Source: Candidatus Hermodarchaeota archaeon (GTDB taxonomy: Archaea; Asgardarchaeota; Hermodarchaeia; Hermodarchaeales; Hermodarchaeaceae). From it: a stretch of 64,000 bases of DNA. Both the position numbers and the translations under genes were made by a program. The notes below the pieces were generated by a model. It was not told where the DNA came from, ran no database searches, and worked only from the letters and a program-made list of their open reading frames with translations. This document shows positions 16,802 to 25,842 of the stretch, in pieces. The DNA is taken from contig JAEOTB010000037.1 in the NCBI GenBank assembly GCA_016840065.1, positions 1 through 64,000 of the forward strand, in the 5' to 3' direction. Within the stretch, counting starts at the first letter, position 1, and every line of letters begins with the position of its first letter.

Positions 16802-17980
16802 GTGGAGAAAATAGGAAAAAATAAATCAAAACAAGCAATAGCTCTACTGTTTGTTGGAGTTTTCTTCGCTTCGTGGATGCCTTCAGTCTACAGCATCAGT
16901 CTGGGACAGCATCTACTGCAATTGGGGCTTCAACCTGTGATACTCCAATTCGGAGAAGACACCACACTCAGCAAGACGACAACCATACTTGAAGAAAACA
17001 TTGAAGATGTCCGCGTCGAAATAGTTGAAACGCGGGCAGAGTTAGACCACCAGCTTTGGCTATCCCGCCAGGAAATCTTCTATGTAGCTCACGGAACACC
17101 AGAAGGCTTCCAACTAGGAGAAGAACTGGTGGACTGGGATATCCTGAAAACCGAAATTGCAGAAAGCCATAGAGGAACAGAACACTACATCGCGGCCTGT
17201 TACTCTACAAACGCCCTCGTAGAAAACAAACCCATCGTCACATACAACGACGAAATCGATGCCACCGTCGCAGCCTACGGGATGCTCTACGGTCACGCCA
17301 CTTTGAATGGTGACATGAAGCGCAAGTTTACCTATCATGTCCTAACTTTGAAAGAATCATTTATGCGCAGTTATGGAATTGCCCCAGTTGAACCACTATC
17401 AGGTCATTACGAGCCTGTTGATGAACAATACGAAATGTTTGGGATTCTTTGGGACTTAAGAGACTATTACACACATAAACGAAATTACGACCAACCGTCA
17501 AAACAAGAATATTTCTGGGATCAAGGACGAAACCTCGACGACGAATTCGTCATCGATCCTACTACTACAGATACAATGCCAGGGTTCGAAACTCACGGGG
17601 CGGGTTATTGCGGCGCATATTTTCAACCTCAATCTTTGCTTGATGCTATGGCAGCCGACGCCACTGGTGATGTGTGGGCTGCGGCTGGGTTTGCAGCAGT
17701 AATGAGTATACTCGGTGTTCTTTCTGGTCCATTAGGTGCGATATTTGCGGTACTCTGTGCAGTTGCAATGGCTTTATTTGTCGCACTAGGATTAATTGCC
17801 AAAATCCACTTGGACCTCATTGCGCATCAGCGAGACTCTTGGGTCGGTAACGGCGGCTACATGTTTAACTACTTCACTGACACAGGGGTTATTGCCACAA
17901 AATGGGGAACATCAATTTGGCACTGCTCAGTGTCGGGTATACCATCATTTCCAGTATATTTCAGTGACAATACATACTGA
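16802..17980 (+). CDS. Secreted protein with a caspase-fold-like His/Cys dyad and a hydrophobic Gly/Ala-rich C-terminal segment
   Basis: 392 aa, GTG start. A signal sequence (about 12-31) precedes a domain in which a predicted strand ends EIFYVAHGTPEGF (His97) and the next conserved-looking strand ends HYIAACYSTNA (Cys133). The H-G then A-C-x-S arrangement is that of clan CD (caspase/gingipain-like) peptidases, though overall similarity is not strong enough to name a family. The C-terminal part has GAGYCGAYF (Cys270) and an uninterrupted hydrophobic, Gly/Ala-rich stretch at 291-334, enough for a membrane hairpin. It could be a processing protease, a membrane-active secreted protein, or both. 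It runs into a proline-rich partner gene 11 nt downstream. Confidence 0.5.
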   Translation: MEKIGKNKSKQAIALLFVGVFFASWMPSVYSISLGQHLLQLGLQPVILQFGEDTTLSKTTTILEENIEDVRVEIVETRAELDHQLWLSRQEIFYVAHGTPEGFQLGEELVDWDILKTEIAESHRGTEHYIAACYSTNALVENKPIVTYNDEIDATVAAYGMLYGHATLNGDMKRKFTYHVLTLKESFMRSYGIAPVEPLSGHYEPVDEQYEMFGILWDLRDYYTHKRNYDQPSKQEYFWDQGRNLDDEFVIDPTTTDTMPGFETHGAGYCGAYFQPQSLLDAMAADATGDVWAAAGFAAVMSILGVLSGPLGAIFAVLCAVAMALFVALGLIAKIHLDLIAHQRDSWVGNGGYMFNYFTDTGVIATKWGTSIWHCSVSGIPSFPVYFSDNTY

Positions 17981-17991
17981 ACGGTGGATCT

Positions 17992-18531
17992 ATGCACCCA
18001 GAAGCAGAAGCACTCTGGGTGGAAGACGAACCAGTTCCACCCCCTCCACCACCTCCACCACCCGGCGATGACCCGCCACGTCCACCACCCGGCGGAGGCG
18101 GCTGTCCGATTCTCTCTGTAAACGATGGGAACAACTACATCTCAGAGGGTTTACTGGATATCCACGCAGCTGATGATGTCTTCCTAGGACACTATCTAAA
18201 GACTACCCCAGAACGTATAGACAACTGCTATCTACTCCGATTAACCGAGCACCCACAGACCATTTCTCACATCGATCAAGTGCAACTAGTAGCAGTATTA
18301 TCAAATGGACAACTTCATAAGATGTCATTAGTTTCAGCAGTGCATTCAGCACACGGTAACGTAAAACAACTACTGCTCTTGGAAGATGATATCCGCGTAG
18401 ACGCCTTGGGTGCTGACCACAACAACGGAGTCAGTGAGGTTATTGACTTACAGTTTGTAGCCCCAAGTGGATTAGATATCGTCGGGTTTTTCTTCTTCAT
18501 TGAAGGCAACAACGCAATCTCTAAAACATGA
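17992..18531 (+). CDS. Proline-rich linker plus surface beta-domain protein without its own signal peptide
   Basis: 179 aa, ATG start. Residues about 16-36 are almost all Pro/Gly/Asp, then a Gly-rich turn and CPILSVNDGNNYISEGLLDIHA. That motif resembles a recurring module of archaeal cell-surface proteins, where it follows Pro-rich stalks. The protein has no signal peptide. Its frame is open back to 17968, overlapping the end of the preceding secreted protein in another frame. Either it is a separate partner or the two ORFs are one surface protein split by a frameshift. A terminator-like hairpin follows. Confidence 0.55.
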   Translation: MHPEAEALWVEDEPVPPPPPPPPPGDDPPRPPPGGGGCPILSVNDGNNYISEGLLDIHAADDVFLGHYLKTTPERIDNCYLLRLTEHPQTISHIDQVQLVAVLSNGQLHKMSLVSAVHSAHGNVKQLLLLEDDIRVDALGADHNNGVSEVIDLQFVAPSGLDIVGFFFFIEGNNAISKT

Positions 18532-18559
18532 ACACAGAAGCATCATTATTAGAAAGCAA

Positions 18560-18602
18560 GAGCCGTTTTCGATTAGAACTCGGCTCACCCTTTCTTTTTT
18601 TA
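18560..18602 (+). terminator. Hairpin plus T-tract
   Basis: GAGCCG (18560-18565) and CGGCTC (18581-18586) form a 6-bp stem, followed by a pyrimidine run with seven Ts ending near 18601. It lies 28 nt after the stop of the proline-rich gene. Confidence 0.55.
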
Positions 18603-18638
18603 GGTATAAGTTGAATCTATTCTTGATAGGCGAGCAAC

Positions 18639-19766
18639 ATGAGATTGAATAGACGAAAAATAGTAACGATTCCAATCACCGTCGTTTTGGTGATTTTCCT
18701 CATATTCGCGACAATTCAGATGTACTGGTACTTTCAACCTACAAATCCCGTGCTGCCCCCAGACGAGTGGACCTTAATAACAGTTGGTCAGCCTGACCTA
18801 GGGTGCGAAGGATGGGAGCAAGCAGCCTATGTCTACAGAGGAACCCGAGATGGAGTCTTCTTCATTCGAGCAGTGTGGAACGAGTCGCGTCAGAACCTTC
18901 GGCAAATACTTGGGTCTTCGGATACTTATACGGGATCAGAAGGGGTTGTGCAAAAGAATGTGTCTTACTATGAACAGAGATACGTTTACGTTCAGATGCA
19001 GACTCCCTCGGAGGAGTACGAAATCGTGGTCGGTCAGTTTCCTTTCACAACTGCTGAAGTCGAGTTTCTATGGAATCTGAGGCAGGTCTACAAGACAGGT
19101 GATGATTACACAGTGATTGTTGGAGTAGTACCAGATACAGAAGGTCCAGAACCACCCGAATCAGTCGAGAATTTCGAGATATTATCTGTCGAATCAGGTT
19201 ATGAAACATATAGTTCAAATGACTTCTATCTTACAGGCAACCTGCCACCTGCAACAACAACACCTTTGATAGATGGTTTTCCAGAGGATTGGGAGGAGCT
19301 CACCAAGCTTCAGATACTCTATAATTGTACGCCTCCTAGACCTCTAGTGCCCCAGTCGTTTACTTTATCTCGCTTTGGCGACTGCCTGTCTCTGATGTTC
19401 GCCTTACAGGGGAATTACTCAGCGGCATACCAGCGTTTCCCTCAAGCAACCCTGAATTCGCTTTCGCAGGCATTATTCTATGCTAGCTCGTCACTAAGGC
19501 GAGAGAGCTATTCACTATATCTCCACGCGGATCGTGTAGATGAGCAATTAGATGTAACAGCTTCGCTCCTACATTCTTGGACTGAAGATAGTGTACTGTA
19601 TTCGCAGCGAATAGATCTCCACAATTCCATGTTCGCAGTTAATACTACATTTGAAGTTGTATTACCTGAATCAGTTTGGCAGGACTTGGTAGGGGTGGCC
19701 GCAGACCAGATTCATGTAACCCCAATCGTTGAAATCGTTTACCTTTGGCCTTTACTCCTAGTGTAG
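18639..19766 (+). CDS. Membrane-anchored extracellular protein with an IDG-x-DW motif
   Basis: 375 aa, ATG start. A single N-terminal helix (about 9-30) anchors a large extracellular part rich in Thr, Tyr and acidic residues with several N-x-S/T sites. Near residue 205 it reads TTPLIDGFPEDWEELTK. The I-D-G-x-x-x-D-W pattern is typical of CBM9/DOMON-like beta-sandwich domains, which bind sugars or haem, but the remaining similarity is too weak to be sure. Function unknown. Confidence 0.5.
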   Translation: MRLNRRKIVTIPITVVLVIFLIFATIQMYWYFQPTNPVLPPDEWTLITVGQPDLGCEGWEQAAYVYRGTRDGVFFIRAVWNESRQNLRQILGSSDTYTGSEGVVQKNVSYYEQRYVYVQMQTPSEEYEIVVGQFPFTTAEVEFLWNLRQVYKTGDDYTVIVGVVPDTEGPEPPESVENFEILSVESGYETYSSNDFYLTGNLPPATTTPLIDGFPEDWEELTKLQILYNCTPPRPLVPQSFTLSRFGDCLSLMFALQGNYSAAYQRFPQATLNSLSQALFYASSSLRRESYSLYLHADRVDEQLDVTASLLHSWTEDSVLYSQRIDLHNSMFAVNTTFEVVLPESVWQDLVGVAADQIHVTPIVEIVYLWPLLLV

Positions 19767-19767
19767 A

Positions 19768-20101
19768 CTCATTAAACCATCAGCCAATGACATTAATCTC
19801 TATTATCAAGAACGGTTCCAAGCGACAACAACCCCAGACCTCGAAGATGTCCTAGATATCAACATGCTTTTAAAAACGGATTATCATAACCTTCAGGACA
19901 CACCAAATACTAAACAGCTTCCGAGCCAAACACCCAGAACTACATCCATCTACTCAAATAAGCAGGCTACTAAGCAGATGGCTATCTGGCACTATCCCGC
20001 CAGCAGTTGAAACCGCCATAAAATGCGGTCATCTAAAACTGACTAGAGAAATGCTAGAAAAGTACCCTAGACTAAGGTCGTACCTACCCAGAGAGGATTA
20101 G
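19768..20101 (+). pseudogene. Decayed reading frame in the 422-nt gap after 19766
   Basis: No intact gene lies between 19767 and 20188, but protein-like text is split over two frames. One frame gives LYYQERFQATTTPDLEDV and continues to about 19900. A second frame, open from 19874 to the TAG at 20099-20101, gives LSRWLSGTIPPAVETAI, then LTREMLEKYPRLRSYL. Neither frame has a usable ATG, GTG or TTG at its head. This fits a small helical protein gene broken by a frameshift and loss of its start. I do not recognise the family. Confidence 0.35.
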
Positions 20102-20127
20102 AAAGACACAATTCTAAAAGTCGATAA

Positions 20128-20166
20128 GTAAAAAAAAGAGGAGAGCCTCCCGCGAAACGCGAGAGG
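20128..20166 (-). terminator. Strong hairpin plus T-tract after the acyl-CoA synthetase gene
   Basis: Read on the minus strand, CCTCTCGCG-TTT-CGCGGGAGG forms a 9-bp stem (one G-T pair), followed by CTCTCCT and eight Ts. It begins 22 nt after the stop of the acyl-CoA synthetase gene. Confidence 0.7.
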
Positions 20167-20188
20167 AATCCCACAAGAGAAGAAAGGA

Positions 20189-21937
20189 TTAGGCTAGACC
20201 CCGCTTGGCGAGTTCCTCAGCCCGCAGCACACGCCGTAGAACCTTTCCGACAGACGTTTGGGGCAGTTCGGTGCGGATCTCGATTTCCTTCGGTCGCTTG
20301 TATCGCGTCAGTCGTTTCTCAGCCCAGGCAACTAATTCCGCAGGTTTAGCTGTAGTGCCAGGCGCCAAAACCACATAAGCCTTGATGGTCTCACTACCAG
20401 GCTTGTCCTTCACTGGAATGCCGATGACCGCTGCTAAGATGATTTTTGGATGCTCGATAAGAATGTCCTCGACCTCCCGAGGATAAATCTTGAAGCCCCC
20501 AGAAATAATCATGTCCTTCTTGCGATCAGTTATGACAAAATAGCCTTGTTTATCCATGTGTCCAATGTCGCCAGTTAGGAAGAAGCGTTTACCTCCGATT
20601 GTGCGCATGACCGCCTTCGTTTCTTTCTCCATGCCAAAGTAGCCTTTCATGACTTGTGGACCATGGATGGCAATCTCACCTGTTTCGCCTTGCTTCAACT
20701 CGGTCTTGCCTTTCTCGATATCCATGATCTTGAGAATTGTGTCGCTGATTGGGAAGCCGATACTCCCGAATTTCCGGTCTCGCAGATTAGATGGGTTAGC
20801 AGTAGCCATCGGAGCCGTCTCTGTCAAACCGTATCCTTCGAAGAGGATAGCGCCTGTCGCCTTCTCAAACTCCCTTGCAGTAGCGGGTGGAAGAGGTGCT
20901 GCACCAGAACCACATGCCTTGATGCAACTCAAATCAAACTTCGAGATATTGGCATGATATGCAATGCCTGCGTAAAGTGTCGGAACAGCATGCAATATTG
21001 TACCTTTGTTTTTCTCAATAGCCTTGAGTAGATCAGTAAGAGGAGGTTTACCAGCGCGGGGGTCAGGGATGCAGACCAGCTTAGCAGCATAGTAGACAGA
21101 AGCAACCATCGTCAAGGTTAACCCGTAGCTATGATACCATGGGAGAGCTCCGATGAAGACCTCGTTACCGTACTCTAGCTGTTTGGCTTTCCCACCACCC
21201 TTTGGTTTAAGCCACACCCATTCATGTATCTGGATGACGTTGGAGTACATGTTGTAGTGGGTCAGGCTTGCGCCCTTGGGAACTCCTGTGGTTCCTCCTG
21301 TATAGAGGATTAAAGCCAAATCGGTTTTAGGCCTGATGCTCACTTTGGGAGGTTTGGCCTCGTACTTTTCCATTATCTCCTTGTAGAAGATTGTTTTGTC
21401 TTCCTCGTAGAATGGAGACTTTGGTATCTTTCCGAAAAGACCGCCTATGAGGCCTTTAGCTCCTGAGAGGAATGGCTTGATGTTGCACACTATGACTTTC
21501 TTGACTTTGGTACCTTTGATTGCTTCATAGCATGCGGGAGTGAACTTGGGGTGGTCGAAGACAAAGACAGCTTTTGCTCCAGAGTCCTTGAGTTGATGCT
21601 TAAGCTCAGGGGCGGTATACTGTGGATTCGCCGTTACGCAGACAGCGCCAGCTTTCAGGATACCGAAGAAAATTGGTGGATAATGGGGTGTGTTCGGTAG
21701 AAACATCGCGACTTTATCACCTTTTTTGATACCAATGCTGTGGAGGTAATTGGCGATTTTATCCGCGGCCTCGCGGACTTGCGCGTATGTTCTTGGTGGT
21801 CCGTAGATTGTGTAGGGATTATCTGGCGATTTGTCAGCTGCTGTGTCGAGGAGATGGAAGAGGGGCTTTGATGGGTAGTCTATTGTTTTTCTGACCTGTT
21901 TTGGCCATTTGTGTTTATGCCATAGTTGTTCTTTCAT
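20189..21937 (-). CDS. Long-chain acyl-CoA synthetase (AMP-forming)
   Basis: 582 aa, ATG start. ANL-superfamily motifs are intact: the P-loop LILYTGGTTGVPKGASLTHYN near residue 215, GYGLTETAP near 375, LTGDIGHMDKQGYFVITDRKKDMIISGGFKIYP near 460-490, and the catalytic C-terminal lysine in TSVGKVLRR. It activates a carboxylic acid as acyl-adenylate and then acyl-CoA in the cytoplasm. The A5-A8 motifs look most like medium/long-chain FadD-type enzymes. In an archaeon this may serve fatty-acid or amino-acid-derived acid breakdown rather than membrane lipid synthesis. No beta-oxidation genes adjoin. Confidence 0.9.
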   Translation of the reverse strand: MKEQLWHKHKWPKQVRKTIDYPSKPLFHLLDTAADKSPDNPYTIYGPPRTYAQVREAADKIANYLHSIGIKKGDKVAMFLPNTPHYPPIFFGILKAGAVCVTANPQYTAPELKHQLKDSGAKAVFVFDHPKFTPACYEAIKGTKVKKVIVCNIKPFLSGAKGLIGGLFGKIPKSPFYEEDKTIFYKEIMEKYEAKPPKVSIRPKTDLALILYTGGTTGVPKGASLTHYNMYSNVIQIHEWVWLKPKGGGKAKQLEYGNEVFIGALPWYHSYGLTLTMVASVYYAAKLVCIPDPRAGKPPLTDLLKAIEKNKGTILHAVPTLYAGIAYHANISKFDLSCIKACGSGAAPLPPATAREFEKATGAILFEGYGLTETAPMATANPSNLRDRKFGSIGFPISDTILKIMDIEKGKTELKQGETGEIAIHGPQVMKGYFGMEKETKAVMRTIGGKRFFLTGDIGHMDKQGYFVITDRKKDMIISGGFKIYPREVEDILIEHPKIILAAVIGIPVKDKPGSETIKAYVVLAPGTTAKPAELVAWAEKRLTRYKRPKEIEIRTELPQTSVGKVLRRVLRAEELAKRGLA

Positions 21938-22065
21938 GTTATCCTTTGCTCCATATTTTTTTGATTATTGTAAAGCAGAAAGTAGGTTCTTATTGTAAAC
22001 TTCTTGTTGATTTACCTTTTGGCGTTAACAGAAAATCATGATTTCACTAGCTGAAGACCAGTTTT

Positions 22066-22767
22066 TCACCGCCGCGGTAGTAATTCTAGTCTTCGGCTTC
22101 CCTCTCGGATGACTAGACGAGACATTTGTGATTGATATTCATCTATGAAGCAGCGGACAAGATCGGGTTCATGATAACTCAGTTGACGCAGCGCCCAGCC
22201 TACCGCGCGTTGAATGTAGAATTCCTTATCCCCGATGTGTGGTCTTATTGCTTCTAGAATCCAAGATGCGTACTCTTTCCGATACTGTCCCTTTAGACAC
22301 AAGTCTACGTATGGCACTATTGCCATACGGCGCCGCCAGATGTGTTCACTTTCTCCCCAGAAACTAAGGATTCGCTTTAGTTTTGGGTTGCTGATGAGAA
22401 GTTTGCTTACACCCCAGGCTAGAGGGTCTGTTAATGCCCAAGTATCGATATCATTAATCCATGAATCGATTAGTTGCAAAGTATCATGTTCTGGCATTCC
22501 GCGTTTTATGAACTGTAGAAGTGCCTCTTCAGCCGCTCTCCGGACATCAAAAACATGAAAATTCCATAGCGCTAACAAAAATCGTGAGAAGTTGTCTTGG
22601 TGGACTTGCTTTGAATACTGTTTGGCAATTCGTCGAATCACTGGCAGCCTAACACCATAGAACTCTAGATTGGAGGTTTTCAGGTACCGTCTGACAACAT
22701 CAGCTTGTGCGGAGCTTCCTTGATTCTTAAGGTCGTTGACAAGTACTTGTACGAAATTGTCCACCAT
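22066..22767 (-). CDS. AlkD-like DNA alkylation repair protein (HEAT-repeat glycosylase)
   Basis: 233 aa. The whole protein is alpha-helical with the AlkD pattern: an N-terminal YGVRLPVIRRIAKQY, VRRAAEEALLQF, a central DSWINDIDTWALTDPLAWGV (the region supplying the catalytic-pocket Trp and Asp), WRRRMAIVPY, and C-terminal FYIQRAVGWALRQLSYHEP. AlkD-type proteins excise cationic alkylated bases such as N7-methylguanine without flipping them out. Length matches the family (about 220-240 aa). Confidence 0.88.
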   Translation of the reverse strand: MVDNFVQVLVNDLKNQGSSAQADVVRRYLKTSNLEFYGVRLPVIRRIAKQYSKQVHQDNFSRFLLALWNFHVFDVRRAAEEALLQFIKRGMPEHDTLQLIDSWINDIDTWALTDPLAWGVSKLLISNPKLKRILSFWGESEHIWRRRMAIVPYVDLCLKGQYRKEYASWILEAIRPHIGDKEFYIQRAVGWALRQLSYHEPDLVRCFIDEYQSQMSRLVIREGSRRLELLPRR

Positions 22768-22827
22768 AATACAAGCATTTGTACTATAAATAAAATAAAT
22801 ACGACTACTCTAATGCTATACTATCTT

Positions 22828-22868
22828 TGAAAATAAGAAAGAGGAGACCTGAGCAATTGCTCAGATCT
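22828..22868 (-). terminator. Hairpin plus pyrimidine tract overlapping the tfb stop codon
   Basis: On the minus strand, AGATCTGAGC-AATT-GCTCAGGTCT folds as a 10-bp stem (one G-T pair) with the tfb TGA inside the 5' arm, followed by CTCCTCTTTCTTATTTTC. Confidence 0.6.
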
Positions 22869-23880
22869 CAACTTGAAGATCAAGTTCTCTCACTAGTTCT
22901 TTGTATCGATTTCGTACAGTAACTTCAGTTACGTGGCTAATCTCAGCAATTTCTCGTTGGGTGCGCCGTTCGCCTTCCTTAATAGACGCGATGTAGAGGG
23001 ATGCTGCGGCAAGACCTGTGGGGTCCTTACCAGCAGTAATGCCTTTGGCTCTTGCTGCTTTGATAATTTCTGCGGCATGCTGTTGAACGACACTGCTTAG
23101 ACCTAGTGCTTGTGAAAAACGTGGGATGAAATCAGTTGGAGAGGCGATTGGGATACGTACTTCTAATTCACGTAGTAGAAGCCGATAGCAACGACCAAGT
23201 TCCTTACGGTTTATTCGAGAATGGAGGGCGACTTCGTCCAATGTTCTTGGAACATGTCGGAGTCGACATGCTGCGTACACGCAAGAGGCGATCATGGCTT
23301 CAATACTTCGACCACGGATTAAGCGTTGTTCGATGGCGCGGCGGTAAAGAATAGCAGACGCCTCTTTTACTGGACGTGGCACGCCTAGCTGGCTGGTGAG
23401 GCGGTCTAGTTCACTCATTGCATATGCAAGGTTTCGGTCGATACTAGAATGTACACGCGTACGAATTTGCCATTTCCTAAGGCGATATATTTGAGCTCTT
23501 CTGTGGGGGGCAAGTTTCTTTCCATAGGCGTCTCGATTACGCCAGTCAATCACAGTACTAAGACCCTTGTCATGAACTGTGTATGTCATAGGACTGCCAA
23601 CCCGGCTTCGTTTGTCACGTTCTTGGCTGGTGAATGCACGCCACTCAGGTCCTTGGTCGAGAAGGCGAGTGTCGAGGACGAGGCCGCAGCTGGTACAGAT
23701 GATTTCGCCGCGAGTTGGATCACGGATGACATCACTATCACCGCAGTCCGGACAACGACGAGTTGCTTCAAGATGGGCTAATGAATCAGGACCAACTTCT
23801 TCAAAGGGAGTTTCTTCAACCAATCTATCAATCCTTCTTTTTATTGCGTCTTCCTTAAGACGCGGGGTTGGAATTATCAC
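22861..23880 (-). CDS. tfb: Transcription initiation factor B (TFB, TFIIB homologue)
   Basis: 339 aa. The zinc ribbon uses Cys43/46 (CPDC) and Cys62/65 (CTSC). The B-reader segment follows with GPEWRAFTSQERDKRSRVGSP. Two cyclin folds come next; the first contains LDRLTSQLGVPRPVKEASAILYR and IEAMIASCVYAACR, the second LGLSSVVQQHAAEII and PTGLAAASLYIASI, ending in a helix-turn-helix (TQREIAEISHVTEVTVRNRYKEL). It recruits RNA polymerase to TBP-bound TATA promoters. A TATA-like element lies about 130 nt upstream, implying a long leader. Confidence 0.96.
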   Translation of the reverse strand: MIIPTPRLKEDAIKRRIDRLVEETPFEEVGPDSLAHLEATRRCPDCGDSDVIRDPTRGEIICTSCGLVLDTRLLDQGPEWRAFTSQERDKRSRVGSPMTYTVHDKGLSTVIDWRNRDAYGKKLAPHRRAQIYRLRKWQIRTRVHSSIDRNLAYAMSELDRLTSQLGVPRPVKEASAILYRRAIEQRLIRGRSIEAMIASCVYAACRLRHVPRTLDEVALHSRINRKELGRCYRLLLRELEVRIPIASPTDFIPRFSQALGLSSVVQQHAAEIIKAARAKGITAGKDPTGLAAASLYIASIKEGERRTQREIAEISHVTEVTVRNRYKELVRELDLQVEI

Positions 23881-24009
23881 TAATTAGAGAACTGAGTCCC
23901 TGTGTCTGGCAAGCGTTTTTTCTTGCCTTCTCTGTTCCTTCTTTTATCGAATACTGGAACAAGAATGAGCTGTTAATGATGGATTTTTTCCCCGCTTTTT
24001 TGGCGAAAC

Positions 24010-24018
24010 TTTTATAAG
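24010..24018 (-). promoter_or_regulatory. TATA-like box upstream of tfb
   Basis: CTTATAAAA on the minus strand, about 130 nt before the tfb start, in the 234-nt gap between tfb and the methionine aminopeptidase gene. Confidence 0.45.
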
Positions 24019-24114
24019 TCTCTCACATTGAATGCGGCTTTCCAGACTTTTAAATCTTATTACCTAGACCTCTCGTTGGGGATTAAATTGAGGGATACTA
24101 TTCACTTCAACTAT

Positions 24115-25122
24115 TTACTTGTCAGTTGTGATTTCTGCACCATCTTTGGTGACAAGGAATGTGTGTTCTGCTTGTGATACATGGCACCCCTTTGAATCTG
24201 CAAGAACACTGTATTGGCGTAGAACCCCCTTCTGTGTGAGTTCTCGTAACCCCAGAGCAAGAGGGCGTTGAATCTGTTTGGAGAGATAGCGGCGGCTGAA
24301 TGGAAGGCTCTTGAATTCACGAGCCACGAGTTTTACAATTTCACGAGCACAAAGATTTCGGATGGGTTTACGTACAGGCTGGAGACTAAAGATGTAGTAT
24401 TGTCCAGTGTCGTGAACACTTCCCGTACCTGTACTAGCAAAGGTTTCCAGAGCATAGGCTTCACCTTCTTCCAAGGTCGTACCGTGTGGAACTGCTATAT
24501 TCGGAAGTGTCTTTTGACCATGAAGGACATACTCGTCTAGTTGATGTCCACTAAGTTCACGGATAGGTCTGTATCCGTATCCTCGAATGGTGTCTTCGAT
24601 TATTTTCCCTAAATCCTTCGAGTTAGTCTTTGGTCTAACGAGTTCAAGGGCCTTGTTGAGTGCTTCCCTACTTGCTTCAAGAAGTTTTTCTAATTCAGGA
24701 TTGAAGCAGATGGTTAACGCTGTGTCAGCGATGTACCCGTCGATGTGAACCCCAACGTCAAGTTTTACGATGTCACCTTCTTTGATAACTGTTTCATCAA
24801 TCTCAGGACTTGAGTAATGCGCAGCGACCTCGTTTATCGAGATGTTTGTCGGGAATGCGATACCTCCACCTAGTTCGAGGATTCGTGTCTCTGCAGCTTC
24901 ACACAAATCAAAGGCTCTAGCACCGATTTTTATTGCTGAAGCTATCTCATCTCTGACTTGACTAGCTATCTTTCCTGCTTGCTTGTATTTTTCTTCTGGA
25001 ACGACTTCTTCCGCTTCTTCTGGTTCTTGCGCAGCAGGTTTAGTTTCGGTATCGGTTTGTTTTTCACTAGATCCTGCAGAGGAACTAGTTGTTTCTTCTT
25101 CGGAGGGCAAAGGTCTTGTCAT
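24115..25122 (-). CDS. map: Methionine aminopeptidase type II with acidic N-terminal extension
   Basis: 335 aa. Residues about 1-42 are a low-complexity acidic/Ser/Thr extension. The catalytic domain follows: FPTNISINEVAAHYSS, the metal Asp pair in VKLDVGVHIDGYIADTAL, ELSGHQLDEYVLHG (His), YALETFASTG (Glu), and the C-terminal Glu in VSQAEHTFLV. The type II helical insert is present between the third and fourth ligands. The enzyme removes initiator methionine cotranslationally. Archaeal MetAP2 is normally about 295 aa without an extension, while eukaryotic MetAP2 has a charged one. It is divergently arranged with the Roadblock gene. Confidence 0.92.
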   Translation of the reverse strand: MTRPLPSEEETTSSSAGSSEKQTDTETKPAAQEPEEAEEVVPEEKYKQAGKIASQVRDEIASAIKIGARAFDLCEAAETRILELGGGIAFPTNISINEVAAHYSSPEIDETVIKEGDIVKLDVGVHIDGYIADTALTICFNPELEKLLEASREALNKALELVRPKTNSKDLGKIIEDTIRGYGYRPIRELSGHQLDEYVLHGQKTLPNIAVPHGTTLEEGEAYALETFASTGTGSVHDTGQYYIFSLQPVRKPIRNLCAREIVKLVAREFKSLPFSRRYLSKQIQRPLALGLRELTQKGVLRQYSVLADSKGCHVSQAEHTFLVTKDGAEITTDK

Positions 25123-25278
25123 TGTAATCTCTCAGCTTCTTTCTCGCTGAGCAAAATAAGGCACGACTCTTAAAGGTTACTTCTAAGAAAATAATGCACG
25201 AATCAAAATGCGCATTTTCTCATTCTTTGACCAGAACAATTTTAGGTGTTTGCGAATATAGAAAGTATCGAGGATGCT

Positions 25279-25653
25279 ATGTCTGCAACAGCCAAACAGC
25301 TACAAGATCTCCTTCGACAAATGGAAGGAACAGCACCAGGAATTGAGGCAAGCGCCATAGTTACCACACAAGGCCTACCAATAGTGGCTGCAATGCCTCA
25401 AACTGTTAATGAGGCGATAGTAGCTGCTATGACTGCAGCTCTTCTTGGTGTCGCGGAACGAGCCCTAACCGAGATTCCCAGGGGGAAGCTTCAGCAAGTC
25501 ACAATCGAGGCAGAGCAAGGCTACATCATATTGAAGGGCGCAGGAGACAATGCAATTCTAACTTCTCTAGTGAAGAAGACCGCCAATCTAGGGATGGTTT
25601 TTCTAGCTTTGAAGCGTTTCAGTAAAGAGATTGAAAAAGTACTGCAAGGTTGA
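25279..25653 (+). CDS. Roadblock/LC7-domain protein
   Basis: 124 aa from ATG 25279, chosen because GAGG sits 5 nt upstream and the length fits the family; an in-frame GTG at 25246 would add 11 residues. Roadblock features are the N-terminal helix, the strand GIEASAIVTTQGLPIVAAMP, the long central helix (EAIVAAMTAALLGVAERAL), then KLQQVTIEAEQGYIILKGAG and AILTSLVKKTANLGMVFLALKR. In bacteria and eukaryotes these domains dimerise and regulate small GTPases; in Asgard archaea they are numerous. Plausible partners are the GTPases encoded at 12344 and 28899, but no direct link is shown. Confidence 0.85.
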   Translation: MSATAKQLQDLLRQMEGTAPGIEASAIVTTQGLPIVAAMPQTVNEAIVAAMTAALLGVAERALTEIPRGKLQQVTIEAEQGYIILKGAGDNAILTSLVKKTANLGMVFLALKRFSKEIEKVLQG

Positions 25654-25842
25654 TAGCTGTTCAGCTCTAGCTTCTAATATTCAATTATTACGAATAAGAA
25701 ACAAAGAAGCAGCAGCTCAGTTCGCCCGTCGACCATCATTCTTTTACGTCCGTGGTACTCAGGTTTTCCTCATTGCTGCCGAATATAGTTATGAAACAAG
25801 TTACTTAAGGCTTGTTTCGGTGTGTAGTGTAGGCGGCGAATA

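Noticed and set aside
18030..18100. CCA/CCT-rich microsatellite-like tract
   Set aside because: It is in frame and encodes the Pro-rich stalk of a surface protein; not an independent repeat element.
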